Notes under the pieces: generated by a model
Seen by the model: the letters and a program-made list of their open reading frames with translations, nothing else
What the model was told of the DNA's origin: nothing
Database searches by the model: none
Program-made: the position numbers and the translations under genes
DNA from: Fonsecaea monophora
Taxonomy: Eukaryota > Ascomycota > Eurotiomycetes > Chaetothyriales > Herpotrichiellaceae
Assembly (NCBI RefSeq): GCF_001642475.1
Contig: NW_019173935.1
Location: 620,001 to 684,000, forward strand
DNA length: 64,000 nt
Reading direction: 5' to 3'
Shown: positions 53,338-64,000 of the stretch, in pieces
Numbering within the stretch: position 1 is the stretch's first letter
Layout: every line of letters begins with the position of its first letter

Positions 53338-55561
53338 CTATATACAGGGCAAAAACTGTGACTCGCGTTAGTCTGCTGGAAGGCAAAAGGATGGGGGATG
53401 GAGAACTCACATTCATAACAATAAGCATGGGTATATCGAAAACGTCGCGTTTCACCGTCCAGCAATATGTGCAATCCACTTTCCCATCGGCAGATCCCAG
53501 CTTCTGCATACCTTTTTCGCCAGAGATCCCGTCGCGTTCCCGCTTCATATCTTGCAGACGGCGAGAGCTGTCTTGCCGTCGCAGCTCCAGTTGCCCCTGG
53601 CGCCCTTCTTCGGTGCGCGCCTCGGCCTCGACATTGAGATTCTGGGCGAGTTCATCGTCTTTGGTCCGGTACTTGAGGAGTTTGGCTCTGCCGCAAACAC
53701 TGCCTCGGCTGTCTCCAAACGCCAACCTCGCAAAATCCTCGTAGAATTGTACCACCGACTCATCGTCAAGGAGCTCGGCAAGGAACACCGGTTGGGGTCG
53801 CTTCTCGCCGTTCTCGGTGTCAGCAAACATTCGTTGCGTAGGAGTGTTGGTGCCTGTCTGTCGTGCAGTGTTGGTTCCAGAACCGGTACCAGGCGTTTGC
53901 CCAGAGTGACCGCGATTCACATTTAGATTTGGGGCCCGACCAAGGAGCACATTCTTTGTCCATCCCGTGAGGATTTGGAATTCCTTGCCCACAGCAGCAA
54001 CTTCTCCAGTCCTCCTCGCTACAATTGTTGGTGTGCCGACCCCTTCAATAAAACCTTCATATTCCCACAAGGTCCTCTGGAAACACTTCTCCATGAAAAT
54101 CAGGTCTTCCCGGTTCAAGGTCTTGGTTGTGGCAATGAACGAGGGTCGGATCGACGCCAACGACTTGGCTATGGCAAGGGTCTTGGAAGGATGTGCGGCA
54201 AATCGTTTTTGGAGGTACGCAATTGAGCTGTGGAACCCTGTTGTATAAGGGTAAGGTTGGGTAACTGAAGTATAGATCGACGACGGATCCTTGGGCCGCT
54301 TCAGAGCCTTGACAGGCAGCTGCGATTTGGCCTTCAATTGCGGAGTCGATATAGGAGGAGGGGCTCGGTTGTTTCGAGCGTCCAGGGTTCCGGTTGAATG
54401 AATGACCGGACCGCCATCCAAGGCTGAAGGGGGAACCTGGAGGCCTGAGCTGGTCATCAATGGCGACTCTTCAAATTTGACAGCGTTATTGGGTGTGCCA
54501 TTCGTGTCGGGGGAGGTCCAGTTCACCGCGTTGGATTCTATAGCAAAGGCGTTGGGAGCCATATGGCGATTGTGTCCATGGGCGCCATAGGGATCGGTTC
54601 CATTGGGCCAATCTGGCAACATCGTTTCGCCGTAGATCTGTTGTCGGGCCGTCGGGCTTTCACTGAAGCTTCCAAAGGGCATACGATACTGCTGTTGCGA
54701 GATTGAGCCGCTTCGTGTCGCCGTATCACTGGGAGGAGTGTCTCCCGCATTTGTCGCCATATGGCCCAGCATGCCGAACTCTAAAGCACCGTAGTGATTG
54801 CCAAAGTTCATGCTGGCAATGTCAAAGTTGAACATGGGGTCTTCGCTATACATCTGTCCTGGCCAGCCTGCGGCCGTCATGTTGTTGTTATTTGACTGGT
54901 CAGCACCCAGGACAGGGCTTTGCATTGGGACTTGCCCTCCAACGCTTTGGAAATTGGTGGCCAGCGGTGATTGCTGAGGGAAGCTCGTCGTGCTCAGACT
55001 TCTCTCGTGGAGCATTGGGGGAGGCATATGCGAGGGCGTGGAAAAGTTGTTGTACGTTGGCGCCTGTTGGAAGAATGGCTGTTGATGCAGCGTCTCGTTG
55101 CTCGCAGTCGAACTCGTTTTCGGTCCGGTCTGGTTGTAGAGATTCCCTCCCACGCCAGGCATGAGGGCCTCGTTGGGCGCATCATGCAGATATTTGGCCT
55201 TCTTCCTGACACCGTCCTGACACGCATCCTGGAGTCCTCGTTTTACGCACCTTTGACATGGTCTCTCATCTCCTACCACAAAATGTCAGTGACAACAAAC
55301 GACGGAGCTGCGTGTCGCAGTTACAGAAGTTCACCTACCACAGGTCAAATGGGCACGTTGGCAAGCGTAACATGCCCTACGTGCCTTCTTTCTCCGGGGA
55401 CGAGAAGGGTCTTTGGGATTGGTTGATGTGGCTCCGTTTTGCTGCTTCTTAACGTCGTTCTTGCTCTGACCTTCGGCCATGTTTACTTGGACGTTCTCGG
55501 TCCCACTGTCCTCAGGAGAGGCCGAATGAGAGTGCCCATCCTCGACATCTGAGGCCGTCAT
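53338..55561 (-). CDS. ACUK: AcuK/Ert1-type Zn2Cys6 regulator of gluconeogenesis with PAS domain
   Basis: Transcription factor that activates gluconeogenic genes such as PEP carboxykinase and fructose-bisphosphatase. Three exons, 55561-55339, 55272-53411 and 53355-53338, give 700 residues. The first junction lies inside the zinc cluster (Cys64, 67, 74, 80, 83, 92: ACYACQRAHLTCGDERPCQRC). A Gln/Asn/Ser/Pro-rich middle follows, then the family block TTGFHSSIAYLQKRF and a PAS domain (MEKCFQRTLWEYEGFIEGVGTPTIVARRTGE...VGKEFQILTGW). The C-terminus is CTYCWTVKRDVFDIPMLIVMN, and an 18-nt last exon adds FLPCI and stop, the conserved family ending. The acidic Ser-rich N-terminus starts at MTASDVEDG. 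A five-codon uORF ends four bases before the start. Very secure. Confidence 0.94.
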
Positions 55562-55565
55562 CTTG

Positions 55566-55580
55566 TTATAACGACACCAT
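55566..55580 (-). promoter_or_regulatory. Minimal uORF (MVSL) in the ACUK leader
   Basis: ATG GTG TCG TTA TAA encodes a tetrapeptide whose stop codon ends four bases before the ACUK ATG. If transcribed, it would force reinitiation or leaky scanning and could tune translation. Confidence 0.45.
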
Positions 55581-56180
55581 AAATGAGATGTCAGGGAATG
55601 CAGGACGTGAAGAGATGGCTTGCACAAGGGCAGTCAGTGTCACACGAGAAACCCGAAACTGTTTTTGCCCAGTCAAGGAGCAGTGACCGAATGACAGTTT
55701 CTCAGAAGCAGGCCTCCGTTTAACTTGCAGGTCCACCGTCGACAGAGCTCGCGTAAGTCAAGGACGCGGGCCCCCTACGGGGACCAAGCGCTTGACTCGT
55801 AAAAAACCAGCTCTCTCTCAAGCAGAATGGTGGGGAAGAAGCGACAGGTGCGTATGACGGCGGCGCAACTTTGAAGGTTGATAGCAGATGGGTCTTCGCT
55901 TGTCCAGCCAGGTTGTGTAAGGAGGCCGACCAAAAAGCCCGTGCGACCCTGCTAGGTATGACAAAAAGGAGCAATGTTTTTCTCCTGCGCTCGTGTCGAG
56001 GGTCCAGGAAGGACAAAGGTTGTGTGTCGGCTTGAAGAGGCGGCGGCGGGGCGCAGGTGGCACCGGATAGTACAGGAATAACTGTCTTCAGGTGAAATAC
56101 AAAACGTCTCTTTCAGCGCCGACTTTGGATCGGACAGATTGTTAGCAACGCAAAGGCATTTTCAGGCTGGATTGAGGTTT

Positions 56181-56201
56181 GGTGGTGGTGGTGGTGGGTG
56201 G
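56181..56201. repeat. (GGT)n microsatellite
   Basis: About six GGT units, slightly degenerate, in the gene-free region upstream of ACUK. Confidence 0.85.
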
Positions 56202-57292
56202 TCGAGTGAGTCGAGCACTGAGGAGATTCGCAAATGCGGGCAGAGAGGATCGCCCAAAGGAGGGCGGGCGGCGTCAAGGGTTCAGTCTCCGGCCAGGGCT
56301 TCGACCGCGGCTCGGCATGCGGAGTCAGTTTTTCTGGCAGTTGGGAAGCTCGTATCAGAGCGGGCTAATGTGGCGCTGTCAATGCGACGGGGGTTCCTGT
56401 CGTTGTTGCTGCAATGAACAGAGATCTCCTGCGCCGTGCAGGAGTGAAGGGGAATGAGGGAACAGAGGGGTGGGAGAGAGATGACGGGGTGACGAGGCAG
56501 AGAGTTTGTGAGTGAAGAGTTTGGCGGTGCGCTCGCCGCTGCCGCTCTCGCTCTCGCGCAATAATGAGATTGGTGTGAGTGATGATTTGCTAGGCCTCTT
56601 TTAACTATAAGCGACCCCACAGAATCTTGTAACGCCTGAAGGTCAAGGACGCGGGCGCGGGTGAGGGGCTCACTAAGTGCTTCGTGCTCGTAGGCCCGGC
56701 AGCTCCTGCACTCGGCGCCTGGCTGCCACCTGGGAATGGCAATGCTGGGCGACGGTAAAGCTGGAATTGTCAGCCTGATGATGCTGGCAACCTGGCCCAG
56801 CAGCGCACGAGCTGGATTACCCACCCACCTGACCTACAACGGCCTCTATATGCCGGCCCCCTGGAGCCACCAGCTCACCCACCATTTGGAGTGCTCGCGA
56901 GTGGTGGGGGTTGCTGCGCCCACTGATTTTTAAGTAATTCCCTCGGCATATTCCAGGGTCCTCTTTTGCTCGTGCTCAGTGCTCACAGGACAAACACCCC
57001 CCCAGAGTGCCAGCCACCAAAGGCAAGCTACCAAAGTGTCTTTGGCCAACCATGTCAACCACCACCTCTCAAGTTATTTCTCGGGGTGACCCCAGCCTCC
57101 CCGGTGCATTATTATTGTTATTATTATTTGAGCTTGCTCAGTGAGTAGTAGCACGAGGCATTAACAAAACCATGTTGTTCTCCCTACTACTGAGTACTCA
57201 CGCAGAAACTAATTCAACTAATTCAACTAGCTCTACCCTCCCCTGGCTTTTAAGGGTTTCAAGGTTCATGCAACTTGTGAAATTCAATTTTC

Positions 57293-57316
57293 CACACACA
57301 CACGCACACACACACA
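57293..57316. repeat. (CA)n microsatellite
   Basis: About eleven CA units interrupted by one CG, in the gene-free region upstream of ACUK. Confidence 0.85.
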
Positions 57317-58604
57317 AAAAGCATCCAAGATCTCCCACACGCCGCGCCACGGCGTTATGTACCCTAACCAACCTATCAGGATGCAAGCTTGCAAAGCCAT
57401 GCAACGGGGTCTTTTGGGCAGCAATAATGGCCTTTCTTTTTCTCCTCTCCAAGGACGTGGGAATCCGATCCACCCAGGTAAGCCAGTACTAAAAAAGCAA
57501 AGCCAAAGTAAAGCAGGGGGCCCGGGTATTGGGTGCCGAGGTCAATGTTGATCTCTTGAACAAGGCTGCCCGTTTTCGTCCGAGGTTTTCGGAATCTGTC
57601 GGCTCAGGCTCGTTATTACCCCAAAAGGCAATTCCTTAGTCCATTCATTTGCAAGACACACACACCTCACCGTTCATCCAAGTAGCCGAACTTCCGTTGT
57701 TGTTGCTGTCCTCGAACCCGGAAACTCTGTAAGGAATACACCACAATTCCAGCCCTCTTCCCAGTCAGTGTAAGACGGATCCCCTGCCCAGTGTTCACGC
57801 TGCACACCGACCAAGATGACGCCACACGTGCCTCGCCCATCGAGGATTTCGTCCTACCATCCTGAAGCACTCACCGCATCGCGTCTGGTGTCACCCAGTA
57901 TTATTGTCCTGGGACGGACGGGACGCGCATGTCATCCGTTCCGCCGCCGCTCCTCCTCCATTGTGACCGTGCTCACGCCCCAAGCCCTTGGGGCACACAT
58001 CCTTGAAAAAATGCCACGCCACATGCAGAGCACAGCACGAGAATGGACCCCTCTCCTTTTCTCCCTGAGTATGGCGAGGACAACAGTGCTGTGTTTTATG
58101 TGTGCATTCATTGACACGGCTTGATGCGGTGTCCGGCAGGATCGTCCTATCAAAATGCTATTCCACCTAACATCATCACAACTCGGACGAGTCACCTGCA
58201 AGTGCAAATCGCAGGAACCCGTCCACCCGCCTGGGCCCCTGATACATATCGACAGCTTCTTTCCGTCGCCCTTCTGACAGAGGCAAGGAAGATGTCAAGG
58301 GTAATCATGACCGGGCCTCGTATGTGTGGATACTGTAGAACAAGGCATAGCGAAAAGGGAGTTTGACGTTCAAATAGTCTGCAATTGCACAGATTGATCC
58401 TGTCTATCGCAGTCTTGCCCTGTATAAAAAGCCATGCAGCTTCCCCAATGTAGAGTGTAAATGGGCCCCCTTTTTCTACATGGTCCGCTCTAGAGTTGCG
58501 TCAGACCCACTGTATCTGTATAATAACTTTCCAAGAATTCCCAAAAAGTCCAGTTTTCTCTCTGCACTTGCACTTGCTGGCCAGGTTACCAATACCTCCA
58601 ATGT

Positions 58605-60313
58605 TCATCCAGATCCAGGGACGGACGCGAATCTGCTCTTCTGGCGCAGCCGCTTGCCGTAAATGAAGAACAGGTACGGGAATGGCGCCATGACCAAACA
58701 CAGAAATGCCAAAAGTGTCGTGGCCCAGTGGAAGCCGAGCTTGTTGTACATCTGAACCCCGAATAGGGGGAATGCCCCTGCAAAGGAGCTCCGCGCGAAC
58801 GAGTTGGCCGACAGGGCGCTGGCCGCGTAAAGGGGATACGCCTCAACGAGGAAGGTGAAGACCCCTGTGAAGACGAGAATGATGCCGAACCCGAAAAAGC
58901 CGCTGCCGACGATAGGCACAATGGGGTGAATGCTTGGATAGATGGTCCAGGCAAACCAAAACAGCCCAGCCACGCAGAACCACCCGCCGAATATCGAGGA
59001 TGGCAGTCGATATTCCGGTTCCGACTTGCGTTCGCCGGTGGTCTCCTCCCGCTTTTGGAGGAGTCGGAGGTAATTCCTGTGCCAGATGGGGTCGGATAAG
59101 ATGGCCAAGATCATGCCAATCATCAGACCGAGGAAAGATAGGCCGACCTGCCAAATCTTCCAGTGGTAGACTTCGGTAAAGACAAGATTGAAGGCGCCGA
59201 AGAAGAGGTAGAGGATGCCCAAGAGGATGGAGGAGAACAGGCACAGGTTGAAACACATGGGCTCCAAGAACAGCAGCATGAATGGACGATACAGGGATCT
59301 CACTACCGTCCAAAAGATGGACTTCTCGTAAACCTCGATCGGAGCCTTGTACCTGTCGTCGCCCGTCTCTTTCCGCTTCTTCTGCGCCTTCTTCCTCAGG
59401 ACCACCGGCATGTACGTTTCTGGCACGACCACAATGATGGCGATGACCATCACTCCGGACCATATCAAAAGCGTGTAATACGACCATCGCCAGGTGGTGT
59501 TGTAATTGATAAACCCTCCTATGATGGGGCCGAGTCCTGGGCCGATGAAAGGGGAAGCCGTATATATCATCATGGGCGCTTGCAGCTGGTCGCGATTGAA
59601 CATATCTCCAACGGTCCCGCCCGCGACGGACAAGAAGGCGCTCCCAGAAAAGCCGTCCAGGAACCGGGCTATCAGCATAGTCTGAATATTCTGTGCAAAG
59701 GCACAGGGGAACAGCCAGATGGTGAAGAATATATATCCCAGAATATAAATCGGACGGCGACCATAAAACTCGGATAAAGGCCCCAGGATCATGGGAGACA
59801 ACCCCAGGCCAAAGACGAAGAGGGACAGGCCGAGCGTTGCAACAATCCGTGAATTGCCAAACTCTGCGTCCATTTGCTCTGTGGCGCCATCAGCATCGGA
59901 ACATGACTTGGAGGGAAGCATTATTGGCATTTATACTAACCATAGGTGATGGTATAGAGGGAAGAAGTGCACGTTACACACAACGAGCCAAAGGCCAGTG
60001 TTATGACCACCAGCCATTTCTTTCCCGGATGCATGTTTTTGGGATTCATAGGGTCATCTGGACCGTCCCAACCCACTTCGAACGTCTTGGACGGATTTTC
60101 CACGTCCACCTCTTGTGGCTGCTCCGGCTCATCGCCAGGTTCTCGGTCACTGAAGAATGTGCTGTGCCCATCCACATAAGATCGACCAGAGTGGATACTG
60201 GGTCGAGGCTGACTTCGGTTTGTCGAAACGGGAGTCAACGAGGCTGGATATTGACGCGGGACATCCAACAAGATCTCCTTCTTCTCCGCCTCGTTGGTTT
60301 CATGGTCTGCCAT
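58605..60313 (-). CDS. MFS transporter, DHA1-type (drug:H+ / polyamine antiporter-like)
   Basis: Plasma-membrane exporter or importer of unknown small molecules. Two exons, 60313-59941 and 59878-58605, with a 62-nt intron (GTTAGT donor, CACAG acceptor) give 548 residues. The ~100-residue hydrophilic N-terminus ends in WDGPDDPMNPKNMHPGKKW, the typical lead-in of this subfamily. After splicing, YTITYGEQMDAEFGNSRIVATLGLSLFVFGLGLSP restores the TM1-TM2 region. The MFS signature is in LGPLSEFYGRRPIYILGY, and motif C-like SPFIGPGLGPIIGGF lies in TM5. A long charged central loop (RKKAQKKRKETGDDRYK) separates the halves. The C-terminal half has the usual YGKRLRQKSRFA tail. Substrate cannot be inferred, and no biosynthetic gene lies beside it. 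Confidence 0.9.
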
Positions 60314-61041
60314 TGTGGGCGAAGCGTTGTGTCAACAAGCCCCGAAAGAACTTTTGGAGAACCGAGGAAAACAGGAGGCTACCCCGAGTCATTCAGACGC
60401 ACAAGATACTGGCCAAGGTCGGAATATAGAGAGCACAGAATGATATCAGCCAAGGGAGGGAGTGAAGCTAAAGGGAAGAAGAAACATCGATATGGGGCGA
60501 TCAAGGCCATGTTGATGGAGAGTATATGAATGACGATGAGCGTATAGCCGGCTATGACTTCAAGAAACTATGGCGCTATGGGGAGAGTCGATCGTACAGC
60601 GATGAGTCGAAGAATTCGGTGGAGTTATCGATGCAGCAAAGTGGGAGTTGTTCCGCGGTAATCAATTCCCTAATTGGCGGGGCGGAGGGTGGGATTTCAC
60701 ATAGTCCCGTAGTTCATCTCAACCAGGAAGATGATGTTCGAACAACGCCTCGTGGGATCTTAGCAAATTCGTACATGTTCGATGGTACGAGATGCTTTGG
60801 GTTCGAAGTTTCGACCAGTTAAATCCGAGCTCATGGGATGCTTATAAACCCTTCTCCACAAGAGGTTGCTGCACCGATTAAAGCCGTTGTGGCCGAGCTT
60901 CGGAGAGGGCTGGGCTCATCACCGGACCAGCGGTGAAGGTAATGATGAGGGAAAATATTCCACTTGTTTGGACTCCTATTGGATGGTATACATATTTTGG
61001 TGGTTGGATGTACGAATCAGGTACAAAAGCTCCAGACAAGC
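60314..61041. other. Intergenic region between the MFS gene and SDH5
   Basis: 728 bp, MFS promoter side. I see no additional gene or clear element. Confidence 0.5.
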
Positions 61042-62076
61042 TCAATCAAAGGTTTGTACATCAGGCATTCTCCCGAGACCAGCACCACTACCTTTGCTGT
61101 TGGGAGTGGCGTTAACATCCTCCAGAACGCCGCCTGCACTCCTTTCCCTGACATGCCTCCGTAGCATGTGCAGTATTTCACTGTCCTTCCACCGTTGGGG
61201 AACAGGTCTATATGCAGGTCTGAAAGTCCCCACCGTCTGAGCCCACTCTCCGCTGCGCGGAGCTCCTTGTCTCCATGTGTCGGTTTCTTGAGTTTGCCCC
61301 GGGTTCGCCGGGGACGCATATTCGGTCGTCTGGGTCGTCTTGTCACTCGTAGCACCTTCTGCAGACTCGATCGAGGTGGGGGAATTGGCCGGGGATTGAG
61401 TGGCCCAGTAGTAGATGTCCCAATCGTTCTCGTCCAGGAGGAAGTCGTATTGCTCGAGTTGAGTCCTAGTCATGGAGGCGAGATTCTCTGCTGCAAAAGT
61501 GGAGAGTAGGAGGTCAGACTCTAATGTCCCCCGTTTCCTGCTTTGGTCTATGGCAACACGTCAGCGAGCTCCTTAGACACTTGAAATCTCCTGGGTGCAG
61601 AATGTTGCATCCCAGGGTGTGCACCGACATAGTAATCTGGCTCTCATGGTGGGAAGGTCTTCTCCCGTCCGACGTAGGGGTTCGACACGAAACGAGATGC
61701 CCTCCATTTCACCAACAGCATATTCTGACTGGCTTACTTTGTTGGGATCTCCCGGTTGTGTTCCTCCTGTCATTTTGTCTGTGTTTTCTGGAACTTTGTC
61801 CTTCGGGATGTACTTGGAATCAACAGAACTCAGCATTTCTGGTGGAGGCGCATCCTTGCCCACCGAAGGCATCTTGTTGTGAATCGTGGAGTTTGTGTTT
61901 GTCATGTGTGGATTGTCTGCTCTCTCCTTTTGGTATTTGCGATGTTCTTCGGTGTTGGAATGGACTCGAGGGTTCTCATTGAAACGTGACGAGGTAGAGG
62001 AGATGCAGCGTCGCGACACGCTTGCAGCCAGTTGGCGACCTGCGATGCGTCTAGTAACCAGACGTGAGGCATTCAT
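61042..62076 (-). CDS. SDH5: Succinate dehydrogenase assembly factor 2 (SDH flavinylation factor)
   Basis: Mitochondrial matrix factor that helps attach FAD covalently to the Sdh1 subunit. Two exons, 62076-61629 and 61547-61042, with an 81-nt intron (GTCGGT donor, CATAG acceptor) give 317 residues. The Arg/Ser-rich N-terminus (SRLVTRRIAGRQLAASVSRRCIS) is a clear mitochondrial presequence. After splicing, the core reads RTGEDLPTMRARLLYQSRKRGTLESDLLLSTFA, containing the RKRGxxE motif, and later LEQYDFLLDENDWDIYYWAT. Beyond this core a ~110-residue tail continues to GRMPDVQTFD, with a conserved-looking SGEWAQTVGTFRPAYRPVPQRW block; filamentous-fungal homologues are longer than yeast and human ones. 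Confidence 0.94.
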
Positions 62077-62422
62077 ATTGGCGACAGAGGGATTATTTTA
62101 GCCGTACACAAGCTTGGGAATACCAGTGGTGGTCGGGTTTTTGTTGTTGAACAAGATACAGTTGAACAGTGAATTTGGTGGTTGAACGTGACGCAGGAGC
62201 AAATGTGAGGAAGTTTCATCGTTGACATCATACATCATCACCTTTTTCTCCATCCACCAATGATGCCAACCACTTTCTGGTCCTACCCAACAGCCAATTG
62301 AAGATGGGCTGAAAATCAAGCATGTCTTTCTGTCAGATTCTTAAACATGGTTCAAGTTGAAATAGCTGGTGAACTATTTGGAGGCTTGCTAGAATATGAC
62401 CTCAAATAGGACGACTGTCTCA
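62077..62422. other. Intergenic region SDH5-aldo/keto reductase
   Basis: 346 bp between the SDH5 start and the 3' end of the reductase. I see nothing distinctive. Confidence 0.5.
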
Positions 62423-63563
62423 CTACAACCGTCTATATGGGAGTTTTGGCTTGTTCGCAAGTATCTCATCGATCTCAGCCATCACAGCATCATCCAACTT
62501 AGCAACCAGATCCAACGCCTTGATGGATTTCGTGATCTGTTCCACCTTTGATGCTCCAGTGATAGCAGAGCTCACCCTCGGGTTCTTCAGTACCCAGGCC
62601 AATGCTAGAGTTGCCTGATCAGTACCCAGCTTGTCAGCTACCGGCTTCAGTTGTTTGACTTGAGCCAGAAGCTTCTTCCATTGCTCATTCCCATAGCTCT
62701 CTCTTTGGGAGGCGGTGAAACCGTCCGCGGCTTTGGCAATTCTGCTGTCCTCGGGGATACCGTCATTGTATTTGCCCGTCAAGATACCCTGTTTGAGCGG
62801 ACTGAAGATGGTCAGGCCGAGTCCGTAATTCTCGTACAGCAGGGCATATTCTCGTTCGACGCGATCCCGGGCCAACATGCTATACTCCGGTTGCTCCATG
62901 ACAGGTCCAATCAAGTTGAGCCGTTCTGCACAAGCCCAGGCCATGGCGATTTCCTCACTGTTCCACTCGCTCGTTCCCCAGTAAAATGCTTTTCCGGTGT
63001 TGACAACATAGTTCATGGCTCGAACAGTTTCCTCGATCGGAGTGTGTCTGTCGGGACGATGACAGTAGATCAGGTCGACGTAGTCTAGCTGCAGTCGCTT
63101 GAGTGATCCCTCCACTCCTTCAATGATATGTTTTCGGGAGAGACCACCGTTGTTGACCGGGTTATCTCCATGGGCTTGACCCCAATAGATCTTGGTCGAG
63201 ATGACCAGATCGTTGCGCTTCCAACCATATTTCTTAATCGCCTTACCCATAACAACTTCGGATTTGCCGTCGGCATAACCTTCAGCGCAGTCGAAAAAGT
63301 TGATTCCAGCATCATAGGCTGCCTTCATGCATTCGAAAGCAATCTCTGCAGGGCCGAATTAGACTTGCACGACTGGACGGGGTCATAACCTACCATCTCC
63401 CACAGCATCCCCGTATGTGACCCTGTTGCACTTAGTACGGAGGAGTTTCGTGCATGTTCGGCATCACTTACCACCCTCCAAGTGAGATTGCAGACACCTG
63501 TAGTCCAGACCGACCAAGGAAACGGTATTGCATTTTTGGCAGCTGATCACCGGAAGAAGCCAT
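62423..63563 (-). CDS. Aldo/keto reductase, Kv-beta-like family
   Basis: NADPH-dependent oxidoreductase related to potassium-channel beta subunits and the fungal YakC-type reductases. Three exons, 63563-63472, 63422-63394 and 63345-62423, give 347 residues. The middle exon is only 29 nt; splicing it gives SLGGWVTYGDAVGDEIAFECM, the expected cofactor-strand region. The catalytic tetrad is visible: Asp in FFDCAEGY, Tyr in the same block, Lys in VISTKIYWG and His in LIYCHRPD. The NADPH-binding C-terminal block SSAITGASKVEQITKS is intact, and the motif YSPLKQGILTGKY appears as FSPLKQGILTGKY. No targeting signal is seen, so it is cytosolic. The physiological substrate is unknown. Confidence 0.93.
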
Positions 63564-64000
63564 GGTTTGATGGTTAGATAGATCAAGAGAAGGGATAGAA
63601 GTAGAGTAGGCAACGAGCAGATATATGACTCAGGACGGAGGGACAGCGAGAGCCAATTCAGGCGTATCTGAGTCGACTTCAGGTTATGTACGCGCCAGCA
63701 TCGTTGCATTTAGCCGGTACTCCGCGATGGTAACGGGCATGACTCCGGTATAACGCCCGGGCGCAATGAGGCGCATAGGAAATGACAGATGATGATTACA
63801 GGGGAATACGGGGTTCAGGCGAGTCGGAAAACTCCATTTGCCGCACTCGATCAGGCATGTTGGCTGCATTAAATCGATCGTCTATCGTTGAAGAGCTGGC
63901 ACGGCCAACACGGCTCTATGGGCTTTGCAGAATCAACCATGCGACTCCTTGCGCCGACATTTAGCCGCAAATTCAGGATGTCCACAATGGGATTAGCGCC
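63564..64000. promoter_or_regulatory. Upstream region of the aldo/keto reductase, to window end
   Basis: 437 bp holding the reductase promoter. I see no further gene start before the window ends. Confidence 0.45.

Larger units (their letters stand above)
55562..58604. other. 3-kb gene-free region upstream of ACUK
   Basis: The longest gap in the window. It contains the regulator's upstream region, probably a long leader with upstream ATGs, and the 3' flank of the MFS gene. Simple repeats occur: a (GGT)n patch at 56181-56201, a (TTA)n-like patch near 57108-57128 and a (CA)n run near 57293-57316. A 180-codon minus-strand frame at 56282-56824 has a shuffled-looking composition and is not called. 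Confidence 0.6.

Noticed and set aside
56282..56824. 180-codon minus-strand frame upstream of ACUK
   Set aside because: Composition looks random (Ser/Arg/Pro/Ala) with no motif; more likely part of a long regulatory region.

Overview
The window is chromosomal DNA of a filamentous ascomycete (Pezizomycotina). Genes are split by short introns, mostly 45-120 nt with GT(A/G)NGT-type donors, and intergenic gaps run from 30 bp to 3 kb. Several proteins are typical of this group: a Zn2Cys6 regulator with a fungal-TF domain, an AcuK/Ert1-type gluconeogenesis regulator, a DUF3433 membrane protein, an Asl1-type GH128 glucanase and an Mgr3-like TPR protein. Eurotiomycetes (perhaps Chaetothyriales) is my best guess from protein character; the sequence alone does not fix it. 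I see no transposon, rRNA, CRISPR array or convincing tRNA. I rebuilt splice junctions by hand and checked that the spliced length of every multi-exon gene is a multiple of three.

Layout. 1-5 kb: partial REV1 translesion polymerase (minus) divergent from a nucleolar FKBP prolyl isomerase of the Fpr3/Fpr4 type. 6-19.5 kb: four minus-strand genes that look like a nitrogen-source catabolic cluster: an intronless bacterial-type dimethylglycine oxidase, a Zn2Cys6 regulator, a Rieske non-heme iron oxygenase of the choline/glycine-betaine monooxygenase kind, and a sarcosine-oxidase-family flavoenzyme ending in the peroxisomal signal SKL. 20-27 kb: TAF1, trimethylguanosine synthase TGS1 and a RED/IK-type splicing protein. 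28.8-35.3 kb: a secreted GH128 glucanase and a large DUF3433 membrane protein. 36-43.6 kb: Mgr3-like TPR protein, HMCES/SRAP protein, an unrecognised leucine-rich protein, mitochondrial ribosomal protein mL60 (MRPL31) and tafazzin. 44.4-52.6 kb: cohesin kleisin RAD21/SCC1, Golgi Ca2+/Mn2+ ATPase PMR1 and riboflavin kinase FMN1. 53.3-63.6 kb: AcuK/Ert1, an MFS transporter, the SDH flavinylation factor SDH5/SDHAF2 and an aldo/keto reductase.

The most interesting part is 6-19.5 kb. Read together, the three enzymes could take glycine betaine to dimethylglycine (Rieske monooxygenase), to sarcosine (dimethylglycine oxidase, releasing one carbon to tetrahydrofolate) and to glycine (peroxisomal sarcosine oxidase). 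This is the order known from soil bacteria (gbcA, dgc, sox). A pathway-type regulator sits inside the set, and a GATAAG box lies upstream of every member, as expected for nitrogen-catabolite control by an AreA-type GATA factor. The dimethylglycine oxidase looks bacterial in sequence, is intronless and GC-rich, so acquisition by horizontal transfer is plausible. The rest of the window is mostly conserved housekeeping genes, with some notable gene-structure features: hidden frame-open introns in TAF1, an 18-nt last exon in AcuK, a 29-nt internal exon in the reductase, a 669-nt intron in FMN1 and a probable GC-AG intron in the cluster regulator.
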